A stretch of DNA of 64,000 nt from positions 146,785 through 210,784 of the forward strand of contig NMRB01000706.1 of assembly GCA_002633025.1 (NCBI GenBank), read 5' to 3'. Below are positions 26,517 through 37,380 of the stretch, piece after piece. The position numbers were made by a program, and so were the translations under genes. The notes under the pieces are model-generated. The model made no database searches. It was not told where the DNA came from and worked only from the letters and a program-made list of their open reading frames with translations. Source of the stretch: Notospermus geniculatus. Its lineage: Eukaryota; Nemertea; Pilidiophora; Heteronemertea; Lineidae. Within the stretch, counting starts at the first letter, position 1. The number at the start of each line of letters is the position of its first letter.

Positions 26517-29500
26517 TTCCTTAGCCTACCACACATTGTCACTCAGTTATCATCTTGAACTAAACTTTCATTTTACTTTCATTGTTACATGTATGTTTCA
26601 AGTAAGGCATTTCAATTTTCTTCTTTTACCTTTTTCAGAGAAGGTGGTGCTTCCTTGAACTCTCTCATGGACACACCCCACCAAACCAGAGCCGTTGAGC
26701 TGATGGTTCTTTATGTAGAGGTAGATAGAATGATATTGTGTTCTGATTGCTATTCAAAAGAGCAGAACAATAATAACCTAGTTTTATCCTGCCTTGAATA
26801 CTTTCAGTTCATAAAAACTGATGTCTCCATAGTAATTTGGAACTTTCAGTGGTGCCGTTTGCAAAAGCAAATTGTGTCATAATGTATTTCTATTGTAGCT
26901 CTCATGTACCATGTACAAGAGTTACTATTCAGTGTATCTAGTGTAAGGTCATGAAGATTTGCCCAGTGTATTCAACCATATCACTTCTGCATCATGGCAC
27001 ACGGTATAGAATGTCTTATAATGATGTGATGATCATTTCAGAAAATCTTTGGTCCATCATCGGATTTCCAAAAGAAGGATCCAAGTGAGATTCTAGTCCC
27101 ACCTGAAGGTCAACGATCTCGGGTGGTAAGTGTTGGTGCTGATGGTCAGGAACAACAAAGGTAAATGTCTTTCTTTGGTGCAGTTTGTGTTTCAGGACTC
27201 CTTCAGATCCATATGCCTATCGATGATGTGAAATCTGTACATTAAATTCGTTTCTTTGCATTGATGCTTGTACATGTACGTGTCATTTTAGTCATTCCTC
27301 CTGTGAAATTTCAGGAAGATATCCTCACCTCGAGATCATCCAACCAGTGTTCAGACTATGAGTGATCAAACATCTCGGGTAAGTTTGGTTGAGGCCTTTA
27401 ATAAATGAGATGCGTCCAGACAGAAAGACGTCTAATCTTGAACCACAATAGTTAAAATTGTGATGCGACACTTTCGGTCTCCGCTCTCTCAGTGAGTGGA
27501 GTGCAGTCCAAAGATGAAGTAACTGGATGCCTCGATGTTTCAAGATGAGAAAAGTTGGATGGAAATTTTGTGGGATTTTCTTTCAGTGAGGTATTATTCT
27601 CATTTCATTACAGTTTATCATTTTCTTCATTTCAGAACATTTCTGGAGAGCTGGGTGCCAGTCTTCCTGGCAGTACTCAGAAACCAAGAGATGCTACTGT
27701 TGTCACACTACAAGGTCAGTTTGTTCACATGGAGAACATGTGGAATTTTACCAATCATTCTTGCTTTCTCACTTTCTGTAATGCACTTAGAGTGTCTTGT
27801 ATCATCACATGTGCCTTTTTCATGTACATGTACATGATACACAAGGTCTTAGCCTCCTTGGCAAACACTGTGAAATCCAAACTATATAGTCCATGTAGTC
27901 CAGTGAGTTCATTCAGAAAGCTTCCATCAGACTAGCAGATCAGTAGGTAAAAGCAGTTACCGGTACCTTTACAAGACAGATCATCTTCTGAAATATATTG
28001 ACTTGTCTCTGCGTTTGAGGCAAATCAATATGTAATCTCATAGTACAATGAACTAAGGTTTTTCAAGCTGTTTGCCTGTTACTCTGTATCATATTACCAG
28101 AGTGGCTTCAAGTTTCCTATTGGTATCCTGACTGCTTTACCGTGGTCCTTGGTTATTGGAATACATCTTCCTTCAATCCTTCTTGATTTTCATGCATTTT
28201 GATACTTCCAAAGCAAATGAAACATAGCTGAGTTTCGTTATTGCTTCCACATTCATTCTCCAGAAACTTGAAGCCCCTTTTCGAGACACCTATACTAACT
28301 CAACTCACGACTAAAAGCATTTGTAGATGTCATGACCCTGAGCCTCCTGTTCCTTCTATTTTGTCAGCTCCAATTTCGAAACCTGAATCTATTGCCTAAC
28401 ATTGCTGTGAGTTTTAAAAATAGTTTGTGTAGACACAATATACAGCTTATTTTAGTGTATATCATAATATGGGGCAAGCTAGCTGATATTGCAAAAGGAA
28501 TGGTCAATTGCATTGCTATAATGCGTGTTCTAATCCTTTCAAGGCATTACTGCAAAAATATCCAAACGCCTATATATTCCGAACAGTTTGTCATGCTCGG
28601 TACAAATATTGTGGAAATTTACTGGTTTTTGGTTGCATAAGCATCACGCTTACCAGTTTTCTTCATTGATGATGTCGTGAAAGGATTGACCTCATTTGTA
28701 AATAGCCATTTGTTTGGTACCTCATGAGTGGTTGGTTTATTGCATGCAGGTAGTGCCACGTTTATGGATGAGGATGACCTAGATGTAGTCGATAACCTCC
28801 TTCCTGACAGGTCTCCCACTAAGCACACCATCCTTGCCAAGACTGTCTCCCTCCCTGGTAAGAGTATGTGTCATGTTGCCTCAGGTGAAGTGCATTATCA
28901 CCCACATCTACATTTCTGGCTACACCTATGCTTGTCTGTGCAAATGAACACTGCAAATTCTCGGTTGATGGTAACAGTATTTGTTGATGTTATGTACCAT
29001 GAGAAGACTTCTTGAAACAGCAATTTACATGTAGGGGCCTACATGTACATGTACATGTATTGTCACTGTGGAAATGTGTCTTTAGGTGAAACATGAACAA
29101 ACACCCTTGTCATGAAATTGCTGAAAACGATCAATAGGGGCAAAATTTACTTTGCAGTGGGTTTACTGTGAAACAACCAGGCGTGGCTTTCTGTAAGACG
29201 AATTTCAGGTTAACTTCAACCAAGTTTTCTTGATGCTTTACTTTTCTTGTACATACAGCTTGCTTTCAATAAGTCCAGATACATGCATGAGTTAAAATCA
29301 TTCATTAACTATAGGCAATATTGTGTATTTTAATAATCATGTCTCAATTATGTTGGTGAGGTGTCATCTTTTGAATTCCCACATACAGTAGGGTAACATG
29401 GGGGAAATGTTACCTTACTGTATACTACCGTACTGTACTAACCTACTAACACAGATCAGAATTTCAACTGTTGTTGAATGTGAATTAGGCTCTGTCAACA

Positions 29501-29958
29501 TGACTAAATTATGAAGTTGAAGATGAGGTCTTGCACATCCTGTTTTGCTCTGATTAAAAAAATAAATTCTATTTCTATCTTTTACAGTCACTGGAGCTGA
29601 TGTATCATCTGCTAAGGACATCGATATCTTATTTTTGGAAGATGACATACCGACAAGAAAACTCTCATCAAGTAAATCCCTGCCATACAAATCACCAACT
29701 CCACCTTATACAGTACACGATGCCAAACCACAAGGTGCTAATGTAAAGCCTTCCAAGAGCTTGAAGACATCACCCACTCATGGTCAGCAACCGTTGAGCC
29801 CACAGACTGCCAGGCGTCCAGCAAGTGTCCACCTGACAAAATCACCCACTGTCTCCCCAAGCTCCAGCCAAAAGGAGAAATCAACTGCACACATCGAGCA
29901 AAGATCAGACACACCCAGTTTTAATCCAAATGATGCAAGGGAGCCAAAATTTGTTTAA
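7684..29958 (+). CDS. ARHGAP29/45-like: Rho GTPase-activating protein, ARHGAP29/ARHGAP45/GMIP family (26 coding exons)
   Basis: Twenty-six exons join in frame to 1174 residues; human family members are about 970-1260. Order: basic N-terminus, conserved N-terminal helical region (about 80-240), F-BAR (about 263-545), Ser-rich linker (587-680), atypical C1 (681-725), RhoGAP (about 738-932), disordered tail ending PKFV. Known of the family: the RhoGAP domain stimulates GTP hydrolysis by Rho, chiefly RhoA, and the F-BAR binds curved membrane and, in ARHGAP45, restrains the GAP; the proteins act at the cytoplasmic face of membranes. Seen: the arginine finger in GVYRVSG (Arg775) and the family signatures KCRECDSYVYFNGAEC and NIGIVFGPTLLRPR. 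The family identification is near certain; which vertebrate paralogue is closest is not, and a single invertebrate pre-duplicate gene is likely. Start: ATG 7684 is the first exon that splices in phase. Stop at 29956-29958. Confidence 0.93.
8979..9130. repeat. Dispersed repeat with GTCCGTCGTC core, copy 1
   Basis: AGCTCAC...ATGGTGCAACGTCCGTCGTCG, followed by GGGCACGTTTCGTAACCGCT and CTATTGATCTG, matches the copy at 25674-25850. It lies in RhoGAP intron 1. Repeats with this CGTCCGTCGTC core are familiar from several marine invertebrate genomes. Confidence 0.7.
9413..9492 (+). repeat. tRNA-like SINE head / tRNA pseudogene
   Basis: Box A-like GGCGCATCGGTAGAGC and box B-like GGGTTTGAGCC are present. 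ACCATC (9414-9419) can pair with GATGGT (9485-9490) as an acceptor stem, and TTTTTT follows. The anticodon arm is irregular (CCGG...CCGG with an 8-base loop), so a working tRNA is unlikely. It lies in RhoGAP intron 1. Confidence 0.5.
9641..9700. repeat. Short inverted repeat (25-26 base arms)
   Basis: CAGCTGTCCTGCATTCAGAG at the left is matched by its complement at 9675-9700 with a single gap. The loop is 9 bases. It is a minor foldback in RhoGAP intron 1. Confidence 0.7.
9805..10141. repeat. Repeat with related ends around CCGTGCTCGACCCGGGCC
   Basis: The phrase TTTACACT.GCAG...CCGTGCTCGACCCGGGCC occurs at about 9806-9865 and again at about 10093-10138, ending next to a single N at 10141. 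Open frames here are repeat translations. The element class is not identified. Confidence 0.55.
12538..12599. repeat. Short inverted repeat
   Basis: GACATCCTGAGGATATCAGG (12538-12557) pairs with 12580-12599 at 18 of 20 positions around a 22-base loop. It lies in RhoGAP intron 2. Confidence 0.65.
13289..13759. mobile_element. Nested pair of foldback MITEs
   Basis: Outer ends: AGGGCCGATTTCACAAA (13289-13305) and its near complement TTTGTGAAATCTGCCCT (13743-13759). The outer element is itself a palindrome whose left arm (through TAGACACATGTAACTTC) is mirrored by GAAGTTACACGCGTCTA near 13364-13380. The right arm is interrupted by an inner element with its own ends, TGCTGCGTTCACACCT (13399-13414) and AGTGTGAACACGGCA (ending 13742). 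Both lie in RhoGAP intron 2. Confidence 0.7.
15079..15473. mobile_element. MITE with 17-19 base terminal inverted repeats
   Basis: AGCTGCGCTTCCATTACAG (15079-15097) is mirrored by CTGTAATGGAAGCAGCT (15457-15473), with CAT on both outer flanks as a possible target duplication. It is about 395 bases long, in RhoGAP intron 4. No transposase is encoded. Confidence 0.65.
19916..23256 (+). CDS. RhoGAP exons 8-14: F-BAR domain
   Basis: Exons: 19916-20053, 20303-20367, 21368-21478, 21904-21984, 22178-22345, 22603-22740, 22986-23256. The domain opens with VLMKIEGGVEIALDRAKAWS and YVEKRALLEAEYSKNLAKLA, the classic first helix of F-BAR proteins. It continues through the charged coiled-coil helices (LRKAKQLYATRQQEYENAR; LEKRKKQEEEAMHRAAEAE). 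It closes with PVPVQFQALGESCQIYEPG, the family-specific end of the F-BAR. All internal junctions from exon 9 to exon 13 are phase 0. Confidence 0.93.
23462..26720 (+). CDS. RhoGAP exons 15-21: Ser-rich linker, C1 and RhoGAP domains
   Basis: Exons: 23462-23680, 23951-24096, 24212-24400, 24572-24766, 24966-25078, 25278-25358, 26639-26720. Exon 15 is a Ser/Pro linker (ESASGGSSRSRESSPSASP), a likely phosphorylation region. Exons 16-17 form the C1 domain: His681, CREC, C-x2-C, H-x2-C and the final Cys at 725. Zinc ligands are complete, but the His-Cys spacing is shorter than in phorbol-ester binders, as in ARHGAP45. Exons 17-21 form the RhoGAP domain, with the catalytic Arg in GVYRVSG, KLYLRQLPEPL and the Asn of NIGIVFGP. 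No break or missing key residue is seen. Confidence 0.94.
25674..25850. repeat. Dispersed repeat with GTCCGTCGTC core, copy 2
   Basis: This has the same phrases as the copy at 8979-9130 (ATGGTGCAGCGTCCGTCGTC; GGGCACGTTTTGTAACCGCT; GCTATTGATCTGAAACTTGG). A single N lies inside it at 25841. It sits in RhoGAP intron 20. Confidence 0.75.
26239..26516 (+). mobile_element. tRNA-derived SINE with (ATT)n tail
   Basis: The head carries box A-like GGCATAATGGTTAGGGCT and box B GGTTCGATCC. The body ends AAGCGCTAGGCCTATATAAA and is followed by a run of about nine ATT units. This head-body-tail layout, with the 'agcgc..tatataaa' end before ATT repeats, is typical of invertebrate SINEs. It lies in RhoGAP intron 20, sense orientation. 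Confidence 0.8.
27042..29958 (+). CDS. RhoGAP exons 22-26: C-terminal tail with PDZ-binding motif
   Basis: Exons: 27042-27160, 27315-27378, 27636-27714, 28750-28857, 29588-29958. The tail is low-complexity and Ser/Pro/Thr-rich, with many S/T-P sites in the last exon (for example KTSPTHGQQPLSPQ), and likely disordered. It ends in ...REPKFV. Vertebrate ARHGAP29 (PARG1) ends in a P-x-F-V PDZ ligand that binds a PTPL1 PDZ domain, and ARHGAP45 has a similar end. Exon 22 contains an internal in-frame alternative donor (GGTG|GTAAGT-like, near 27125). Exons 22-25 are short and could be alternatively spliced. Confidence 0.88.
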
Positions 29959-30428
29959 ACTGTCATACTATGTATTTGCCAAATGTCTTATAATAAAAGT
30001 AGATTTTAGTAGTTACATGTACTGTCCACTCCTCAGAATGGTTTGTGTGGTTTATATGGCATTTTTTTAGAAGTACCGGTAAATGCAGTGATCATGATTT
30101 CTGGTGAGTGAATGATATATTAGGCCTTGGCCTACAATATGCACTGCAGTTCTTGCTTATGGTTGCCATATTATAGTCAAGTGAGTTGTCAGTGTTGAAT
30201 CAAATGGAGAAGTAAAAGGTTTGTTGTAAAGCTACAGTTCTCTAGACTTGATGAAGTGGCGATTGCTGTGTGCTTTAGTCACATTGAGAAATTTACAACT
30301 TAAATATGTATCTATATAGTGTAAATACTCCAGTTGCTGTCGTATGGGTGAATTGATGAGTGTAGTGACTTTGGTTACCCTGCAGCTTACTGGACATATA
30401 TCTGCTCCAGATGCGACATGCAACTGTG

Positions 30429-30434
30429 AATAAA
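30429..30434 (+). terminator. Candidate polyadenylation signal (AATAAA), RhoGAP gene
   Basis: AATAAA lies 470 bases after the stop codon. A second AATAAA at 31012-31017 is followed by a GT-rich stretch (GTTTTTCGTGTTGTC) and may be the main site. No coding exon is seen between 29959 and 31758. Confidence 0.45.
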
Positions 30435-31011
30435 ACTGACTTTAAAATGGGATTCAAAATGGCTCTCGCACTTCTTAGAATACTGCCAGGCTTGTTTGAG
30501 GATGTTTGATAAAATGTGTGTTTAGCAGCATGTGGAGCTGAAGAAATTCACACAAGTACCAGTAACTCCACGCTGTGTGGGACGTGCGCCATGACCTGAC
30601 AGTGGGCATTGGTACTGTTGGGATGCTGCACTGGACTCGCTGCTGCAATTTTGTCTTGTATGACGGTGCTGAAGTGGAATTTAAATGAAGTGCTATTAAA
30701 TGCACTTTAGTGTTGATATTTCTTCTATATTATCATGGAGGATTTTAACATTTATAAATGTTGCATTAGAAAATGACATTGCACAAAATGAAGTGGTAAT
30801 GCTGTTGCACAAATTAAAAGGGTAGTGGAATGAAATGGAATTGGATTTTAATACCACCTCTGATTGCCAAACAGGATATTGTACATGTACTCATCCATAT
30901 TTTAACATATACTGCGTTTGGCTTTTACTTCATGCATTAGTACAGTTGTGGCAATGAATAACCTGTTGAATTTAATGGACTTGTATATATATGGTTAAAA
31001 TGAATTTGTTA

Positions 31012-31017
31012 AATAAA
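31012..31017 (+). terminator. Candidate distal polyadenylation signal (AATAAA)
   Basis: AATAAA is followed within about 30 bases by a T/GT-rich downstream element. It would give a 3' UTR of about 1.1 kb for the RhoGAP gene. Confidence 0.45.
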
Positions 31018-31454
31018 TTGATTGTGCATATGGTTCATGATGTTTTTCGTGTTGTCTTTGAAGCATCTGCCCCTGTGTTTCATGTCACCATAGTACAACC
31101 ATTCTTTTGAGATCCTGATTACTAGTAGCACTGCATGTATATTATTGTATGATTATGTAATGATGTTTTTATGTTGCATGTATGTATGACATGACTGAAA
31201 CNGTTTCTTTTTTTCTAATTCGTATTGTTTTCGCAGATATAGGTAGTCAAGGGAACAAACACTGCTAGAGTTGTGTAACCTTGGGTGTGGCACATTACAC
31301 CCGTCCTTTTTGAAGGTGAAGACATCAGCCCCATCCCTTCCAAATCCTGAGTGAAACAGTTTGATACCCAAGGGGCTTATCCTAACCCTAACCCTCTATT
31401 TTGAAGTATTTTGCATTGGATCAGTCCATTAGATTAGGGGTTATAGCCTGAATA

Positions 31455-31641
31455 ACAAATTTGGCAAAACGGGAATTTGGCGAAATGGGAATTTGGCAAA
31501 TTGGGAATTTGGCAAATTGGGAATTTGGCGAAATGGGATTTTGGCAAAATGGGAATTTGGCCAAATGGGATTTGGCGAAATGAAACTTTTTTTTGGCGAA
31601 TTGGGAATTTGGCGAAATGCAATTTGGCGAAATGGGAATGA
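31455..31641. repeat. Minisatellite, 14-17 base unit around GGGAATTTGGCGAAAT
   Basis: About twelve imperfect units alternate GGCAAA and GGCGAAAT endings. Open frames on both strands here are artefacts of the repeat. Confidence 0.9.
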
Positions 31642-31758
31642 ACCCTCTGCTAGATCAACGATTTGTCTTTTCTAAGAGCATGGAGGTATAATAAATATAC
31701 CTCCATGCTAAGAGCTAAGACAGTGTAGGCCCACTGACTCGCCTCCTTTTTGTTTCAG

Positions 31759-32000
31759 GAAATCCTGTGTGGTTGATCACCCATACCAATGGAAGGTACT
31801 CTGTCTTTGTGAAAACGCCCACCACTGGATACAGAACTGCAGATGTGACCTTCTGGAGCAAGCCAGATACACCGAGACCGGCAACCAAGTTTGATGGCTT
31901 CGATAGTCTCCTGATGTGCGTTGACAAGTGTATTACAAGGCGTACTGATCCTGTTGATTGCACGAACGTACAGTTTGAAGATGGGACATGTTATGTTTGA
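31759..32000 (+). CDS. Orphan terminal exon with PAN/Apple-like C-terminus
   Basis: After a strong acceptor (TTTTTGTTTCAG) a phase-1 exon encodes 80 residues starting GNPVWLITHTNGRYSVFVK and reaching a TGA at 31998-32000. The end, MCVDKC...DCTNVQFEDGTCYV, has the C-x3-C ... C ... C spacing and the N-x-x-F..G-x-C of PAN/Apple domains, which are extracellular binding modules. No upstream exon in phase is recognised between the RhoGAP gene and here. RhoGAP exon 25 (ending phase 1) could in principle splice to it, but an extracellular module on a cytosolic protein would be odd. It may be the last exon of a gene with a distant start, or a relic. An ATTAAA follows at about 32005. Confidence 0.5.
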
Positions 32001-32880
32001 ACATTAAAATTCATTCAGTCGGACTTGTCATTCATTCGTCGTCTTCTTTTTCACTGGCATCAAGGTCGTCCAGATCTTAGTAACTGTTTGATCAGAATTG
32101 CCGCTCCATCTTGCAGGCAACTGTTGTCTTTTCCTTTTCTTCAGTATGCAGTTATAAATTTTATATTGTAGAGCTGTCCATTAAATTCATTTTTGAATGC
32201 ACGTACATGTACATGTACATGTAGGCCTATATGCGATATTAATTCTGACTGACAACCGAGTCCACTTACAAGCATTTTGTATCAGATCAACTCCCACAAG
32301 AATCTAGCTCTTGCATCCCCGCTCTGACGTCAGTGTTGTTTGATGAAACAGAAATATTTGTGAGTACAGGCGGGCTTCACTTCATTTTCTAAGTTTGTCA
32401 AGTGTAGATGGGTTTATATGTTAAAGTTGCGTGCTATCCGCATCTTTGTGAATGAAAATTGCGTTTCTTCATATATCGTCGCATTATCTATACTTTGTAA
32501 TGGGTAATATCAAAGTTTCTGCATTACCTCCTTGATACCATTGCATTTATACATTCTGCATGTATGTGCTCCTTGTGATATTGCATTTGTATTTTCTATC
32601 GATGCATAAAACCGAAGGCTTAAACATACCCCGTGGTCTGTAAATTGCATCAAAGTAGCGCATGAACGCCAGCTGTGGCGAGGATGGAAAATGATTGTTC
32701 AGAGGTTCAGTCTGAGAACGAGCCTTCGCTATTCGTAAGTGCTGGTAATCATGGTACCGTTATGAATCGCTGTCACTGATACGGTCCCTGCTGGCTGGTA
32801 TCTCAAGGCTTCGTTTACCCCAACGAGAGAAACTGACGCGAATGGTGCAGTTAACTAAAGAGATCGACAGCATTTCGTGA
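32001..32880. other. Intergenic, no gene seen
   Basis: This is the probable 5' flank of the GPCR exon at 32881. It has tandem ACATGT units (about 32202-32222) ending in TAGGCCTA and no recognised coding exon. Confidence 0.4.
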
Positions 32881-33256
32881 ATGGCTATTATGCTTGCTTT
32901 CCTAATTTCTACCCTCCTCCCCTTGGGAGTAATTGGGAATATCGTCGATGTCGTTCACTTCAAGTGGATACAATCCGAATTTAACAACTTTTTGAAATCA
33001 ATTAACAGTTCTGTGAATGGCAGTGATGCGGGTTCGAAATTGACATCAGCGGAAAGGAATATTCTTGGGGAGTTTGTGTCGGGACTGTACGGCTATAATA
33101 AACCCACCAGTATAGCGCTAATTGGACTTTACATTATCCTTTTCCCGTTGGCATTCATGGGGAACATAAGCATTCTCGTCGTCGTCATGGGAAACAGACA
33201 TCTTCGTCATGTCACGAATTTCTTTCTTGTCAATTTGGCTGTGGCGGATCTTCTTG
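32881..33256 (+). CDS. First exon of a rhodopsin-class GPCR (peptide-receptor type), incomplete
   Basis: ATG 32881 is directly preceded by an in-frame TGA, so the start is firm. The exon encodes an N-terminal hydrophobic stretch and an N-glycosylation-rich segment (NSS, NGS). It then encodes TM1 (LIGLYIILFPLAFMGN with the conserved GN) and the start of TM2 (TNFFLVNLAVADLLG with the conserved L-x-x-AD). The donor G|GTAAGT follows in phase 1. The pattern N-x-H-x-R-x-VTN-x-F-x-VNL-x-x-AD is that of neuropeptide receptors such as the orexin/allatotropin, NPFF and QRFP groups; the ligand cannot be told. TM2 end to TM7 is not found downstream before the unrelated GPCR at 39550. It is a close paralogue of the exon at 58973-59177. 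Confidence 0.75.
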
Positions 33257-36200
33257 GTAAGTCGAAGTCAAGTGTCGTTAACTATCACTGAACTTACCGA
33301 AGCGTATCCCCAATGAAAACAGAAACTAACTCGCACGAACGAAATACCATCACGTACATGTACATGTAGAACGGAATACTTTAATTACGTTCATACATGT
33401 ACGACGCCGCCTCGACGAAGTTCGATCCAAAAACGCTCAAATACATGTAGGCCCAGATGAATGCCCTTGGTTCTGTGTTGCGGGTGAAACGGCGATTCAC
33501 AGCAACATTTCTCCTCCAGGCCTACATGTAGGCTACATGTATGTCAAAAATGCTTTTAAATTATTGTTACGTCATTGTGGCCTTTCGTCCATATCTCTCT
33601 GTTTCCCTAACGATGCAACGGCTGCTCATCTACTGAGCCAAAAGCAATTGAACTTCTGCACTCATTAAAAGCGCGTTTGCCAAGCGTTCCATCTTCTTCA
33701 ACCATTTTTTCTCCGCTGCACCTGGCGGCTTCATCGCTGATTACCGACAAAAGCAGCAACTTGTTCAAGATTGTGCTAATCATCACTGCAGCCTTATTTG
33801 GTGTGTGAAAGTCTTATGCTGCATGCCCCGGGTGTTACCCCTTCTCGGAAGTGCAAAAAAACATGGCTGACTGTAATGTACGTGCTCAAATTTCATTCGG
33901 ACTTGCGGTGAGTCCACTGATTCCCTTTCCTTCCACCGTACTTTTGGCCGTTGGGACGGAAGACGGAAGATGAAAGTCCGACGATGGCTTTGTGAATTAG
34001 GTTCCTGGGCTCGAAAGGAATTCCCCTTGATACTGAGGCGGTCCTCCGGAGTGTCGGTCACGCCATGAGGTTTTGGTCTTGATTGACATAAAGACGGCAT
34101 CGTAAATTGCGTTGATTGTTGTGGACGTTTACCATTACCTTCGCATCGCCTTTTTACCATGAGATGTGTAGAAACCTTCGTCACGTGTTTGTCATCAACT
34201 GCTTTAATAGAATGATTCAGGATAGGAATCAAAGGCAAGGTCACATTCAGGTCGCCTTTGTGATCGAGGGTTTAGCATTCATTGATTTACGGTTGTGTCT
34301 TCCGATGGAAGCGCGATTCGACCATCACGGTAATCCCCAATCTACCAGTAATTTACTTTCTTTGATTAGGAGTTAATGAACCCGACTTTACCATGCATGC
34401 TCATCACGTAACGTGGTAAATTTATCTTCCGAAGAGATCGGGAAAGTTGTTGCAACGAATTCTGAACTCAAGAACAAAATGTTACAGATTATTTTGTTGA
34501 AAAATGTGCTGGGGAGGTGAATGTGGCCGATTTGCAGGAAAATGGACACATTGCATGCCTATTGTTTCTATTCCCCTTGAAGGATCGTTGTGAATTAACA
34601 ATTCCACAATACATGGTATTCCCTCATCTGTCTCCGTCGAAGGAAATGGGTATTGACTTTAATTACCACTAGCAACAACCATTTACTTAGATGGTGTGCT
34701 GAGTGTCAAAACCCGAGGGCTCTGTTGTATTCTACAGCAGGAAGCCCGCCAGTCCAGTCGAGGAAAAACGAAGTGCCGTCCTCACAGTCCTGCTGGTAGG
34801 CCTTAGACTAAGACCAAAACAATAGTTGGACGATGCTTCCAAGCTATATGTACTTAATTGTAACGATTGATGTAGGCCTATGGGATCGAGGATGTACTTG
34901 TTGCTGAGGAATGAAAAGCGGGTTGGAATTTACTTTCCCAAACCCTGGATATCTTCCGAATGTTTTTATCGTTGCTTTGTCAGTTTTCCTGACATGCTTT
35001 GTTTCCGATGCATCAAAGAGACGAATATGGAGACATTAAATGTTATTTGTGACGTTATAATGGCTCCGTGGCTGACACATTTGTTGTTCGTCAAAATACC
35101 AATAAGCAGCGGATATGCATTGAATAGAAAAGAATACTGAAGAGACGATGCTTAGGGCTCTTAAACCTTTTTCATTCGAAAGATAGGTGTTTGGAAATGT
35201 CATGTCTTGGCGATATATCCTTTGCAAAGTAACGCCTCAACTTGAATCGTCGGTTCGAGGTGTACCATACCTCCGGCCTATTCTACATGTATGCTCCAGT
35301 CTTTGTAGCCAATCAGCAGTGCCTTGGGTTTCTTTGTGGCTGATCCAGGAACTTTGGCACACATACTCCATCGTCTAATTTTAAGTATCACCGGTGTCCT
35401 GGTGTATCCAGTCGACAACGCTGGTAAATATAGGGAGAGTCGTATTAAAGTCTGTCCATCAATCTGGAGGAAGCGATAGTGATTATCCCTAACTCGTGTC
35501 CATTGCAAGCCGTGCTCTTCGACAATGTGCTCGGTTACAGGGGTCATGTTACCGGACATTAACAGACGGGAGTCCTTTCCGTCAGTCACGTCCTTAGTCA
35601 AAGATTAAAGATGGGAACGTGCCGTGGGGGTATCTCCGGTTCCCTTGGCCTTATAGACACTACCCGAATCAGTTGCCGATGAGATCTTTCATTCTCAGAC
35701 TCAATATTCAGAGGAACCCCCGTGTCTTCCGTACACGTTGAATTTTTACTCACGACGCTATCCCTCAAAAACAGAGGAATGGTTATGACCCACGAGGGTG
35801 TCTTTACCTAGCAAGTATTTTCATCATGATTCCCTCGACGTTGTGGTAGAGGAAACGCTTAATTCTCATGGGAGAAGACGATTTCAAAAATCTTTGTGTG
35901 CCTCACGAGAGGAGAAGACTTCCATTTTAAGCTTCTTCACTGTCGGAGAATGTCTGCGCTTTTGTCGGTGAAGGAAGACGTGTCGGGAATTGTTGATAAG
36001 AAAACCCCAAGGGACAATCATCCATTATAGGTTATTTCGCACATCAAAGGATAGTAAGAGAATTTCAATCCACTTTGTCAAGGCGTTTGTCTATCGAAAA
36101 ATCCCTTTCAGTGGTTACCGACAACCTCGTTTGGGACACTGATATGAATGAGTGAGTATCTGAGCAGTGCGAACCGACCAAATGGTAAGGGCGGAAGGAC

Positions 36201-37380
36201 ATTTAAGCGACAATTCGGCTGTATAACCAGCGATCGCGAGGTTCATGCCGTATTCAGTTCGCGGTCTTGGGATTTGGGATCATTCGGTCAATTTTCATGA
36301 TACTGAAACTTGTTTTATTCTATTTATCAATCTCCCAATGTACGACCTAGTCAGAGTGAAAGTCATAGTGCTGCTGTGCCAAAAGCAACTACCGTGCATA
36401 CTTTGAAGGTCGCCAGCAGTACAGTATGATAATTGCATTTTCCAACATAGTGATGGCAGATTGTAGCTCACGTAGCCAGGGCCATCATTTGATTTTTCTT
36501 TCTTTATTAGCATGGACGTTATTGACGAATCCAATTATCAAATAATCGTATTTTATTCTTAGTCTCGACTAAAAACCACCGGATTTTTCAACCGTAAGAC
36601 GTCGCAGCCTGAAGCAAAAAAAAACGACTGTCGTTTTACCTACTGATAAAGATTGCTGAAGTTTAATAACGTTTTTTCAAAGCAAAATTGATTAATTTTT
36701 CGTCTGTGTAGAACGAAAGATATCCTTTGTACGGTGATGGATCATCAGGGGTCGTGTCGGCAACATGGAGGAGACTGACGGGTTCCAAAGCAGCTCCGAA
36801 AGTTGAACATTGAGTATTGAGATGTTTTTTAAAAGTGTGCTGTCACATGTGATTGACAAAAACAAATGATCATAATGTGATGCTAAGAGATCTTAGTTTT
36901 GTTTTGGAGGACGTGATATGTCGTAACTCAATATAACAAGCTGCTTTTGGTCCGTTATCCGATTTGCACACGATGAAAATTATTAACAAAAAACATCGTC
37001 CGTCGGTCTCAACCACTGTTGATGTTGGACTGTACGGTAGGTGTAGATCAGAATGTTTCCATCCTAGCGATTGGTACTTTTTGCACATTGCCCTTTACAT
37101 GATCAGACATGATTATTTTGCACTTACGGATGATTGCTGCGGAGAAAGTGTCTCGAATTATCAGTGGGACTTCGCCTGGGAGATGCACAGACATGAGGCC
37201 GTTTTGTCAGTGGCGGCATCATTAAAAAGTGATATGTTCATTTTGTGGAGGCTACATAGACCTACAATGCACAGTGTATGTAGGCCTTTATCAGGCAGAG
37301 AAAGAATCGCTCAGTCTCCGATTTTCCTGGAGACCAATTACATTTCTCACTTACTAATAAAATCAATGAGGGGCCATATT

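Noticed and set aside
35278-35601. 107-codon minus-strand frame
   Set aside because: No homology recognised, and its neighbours on both strands are equally open. Treated as chance.
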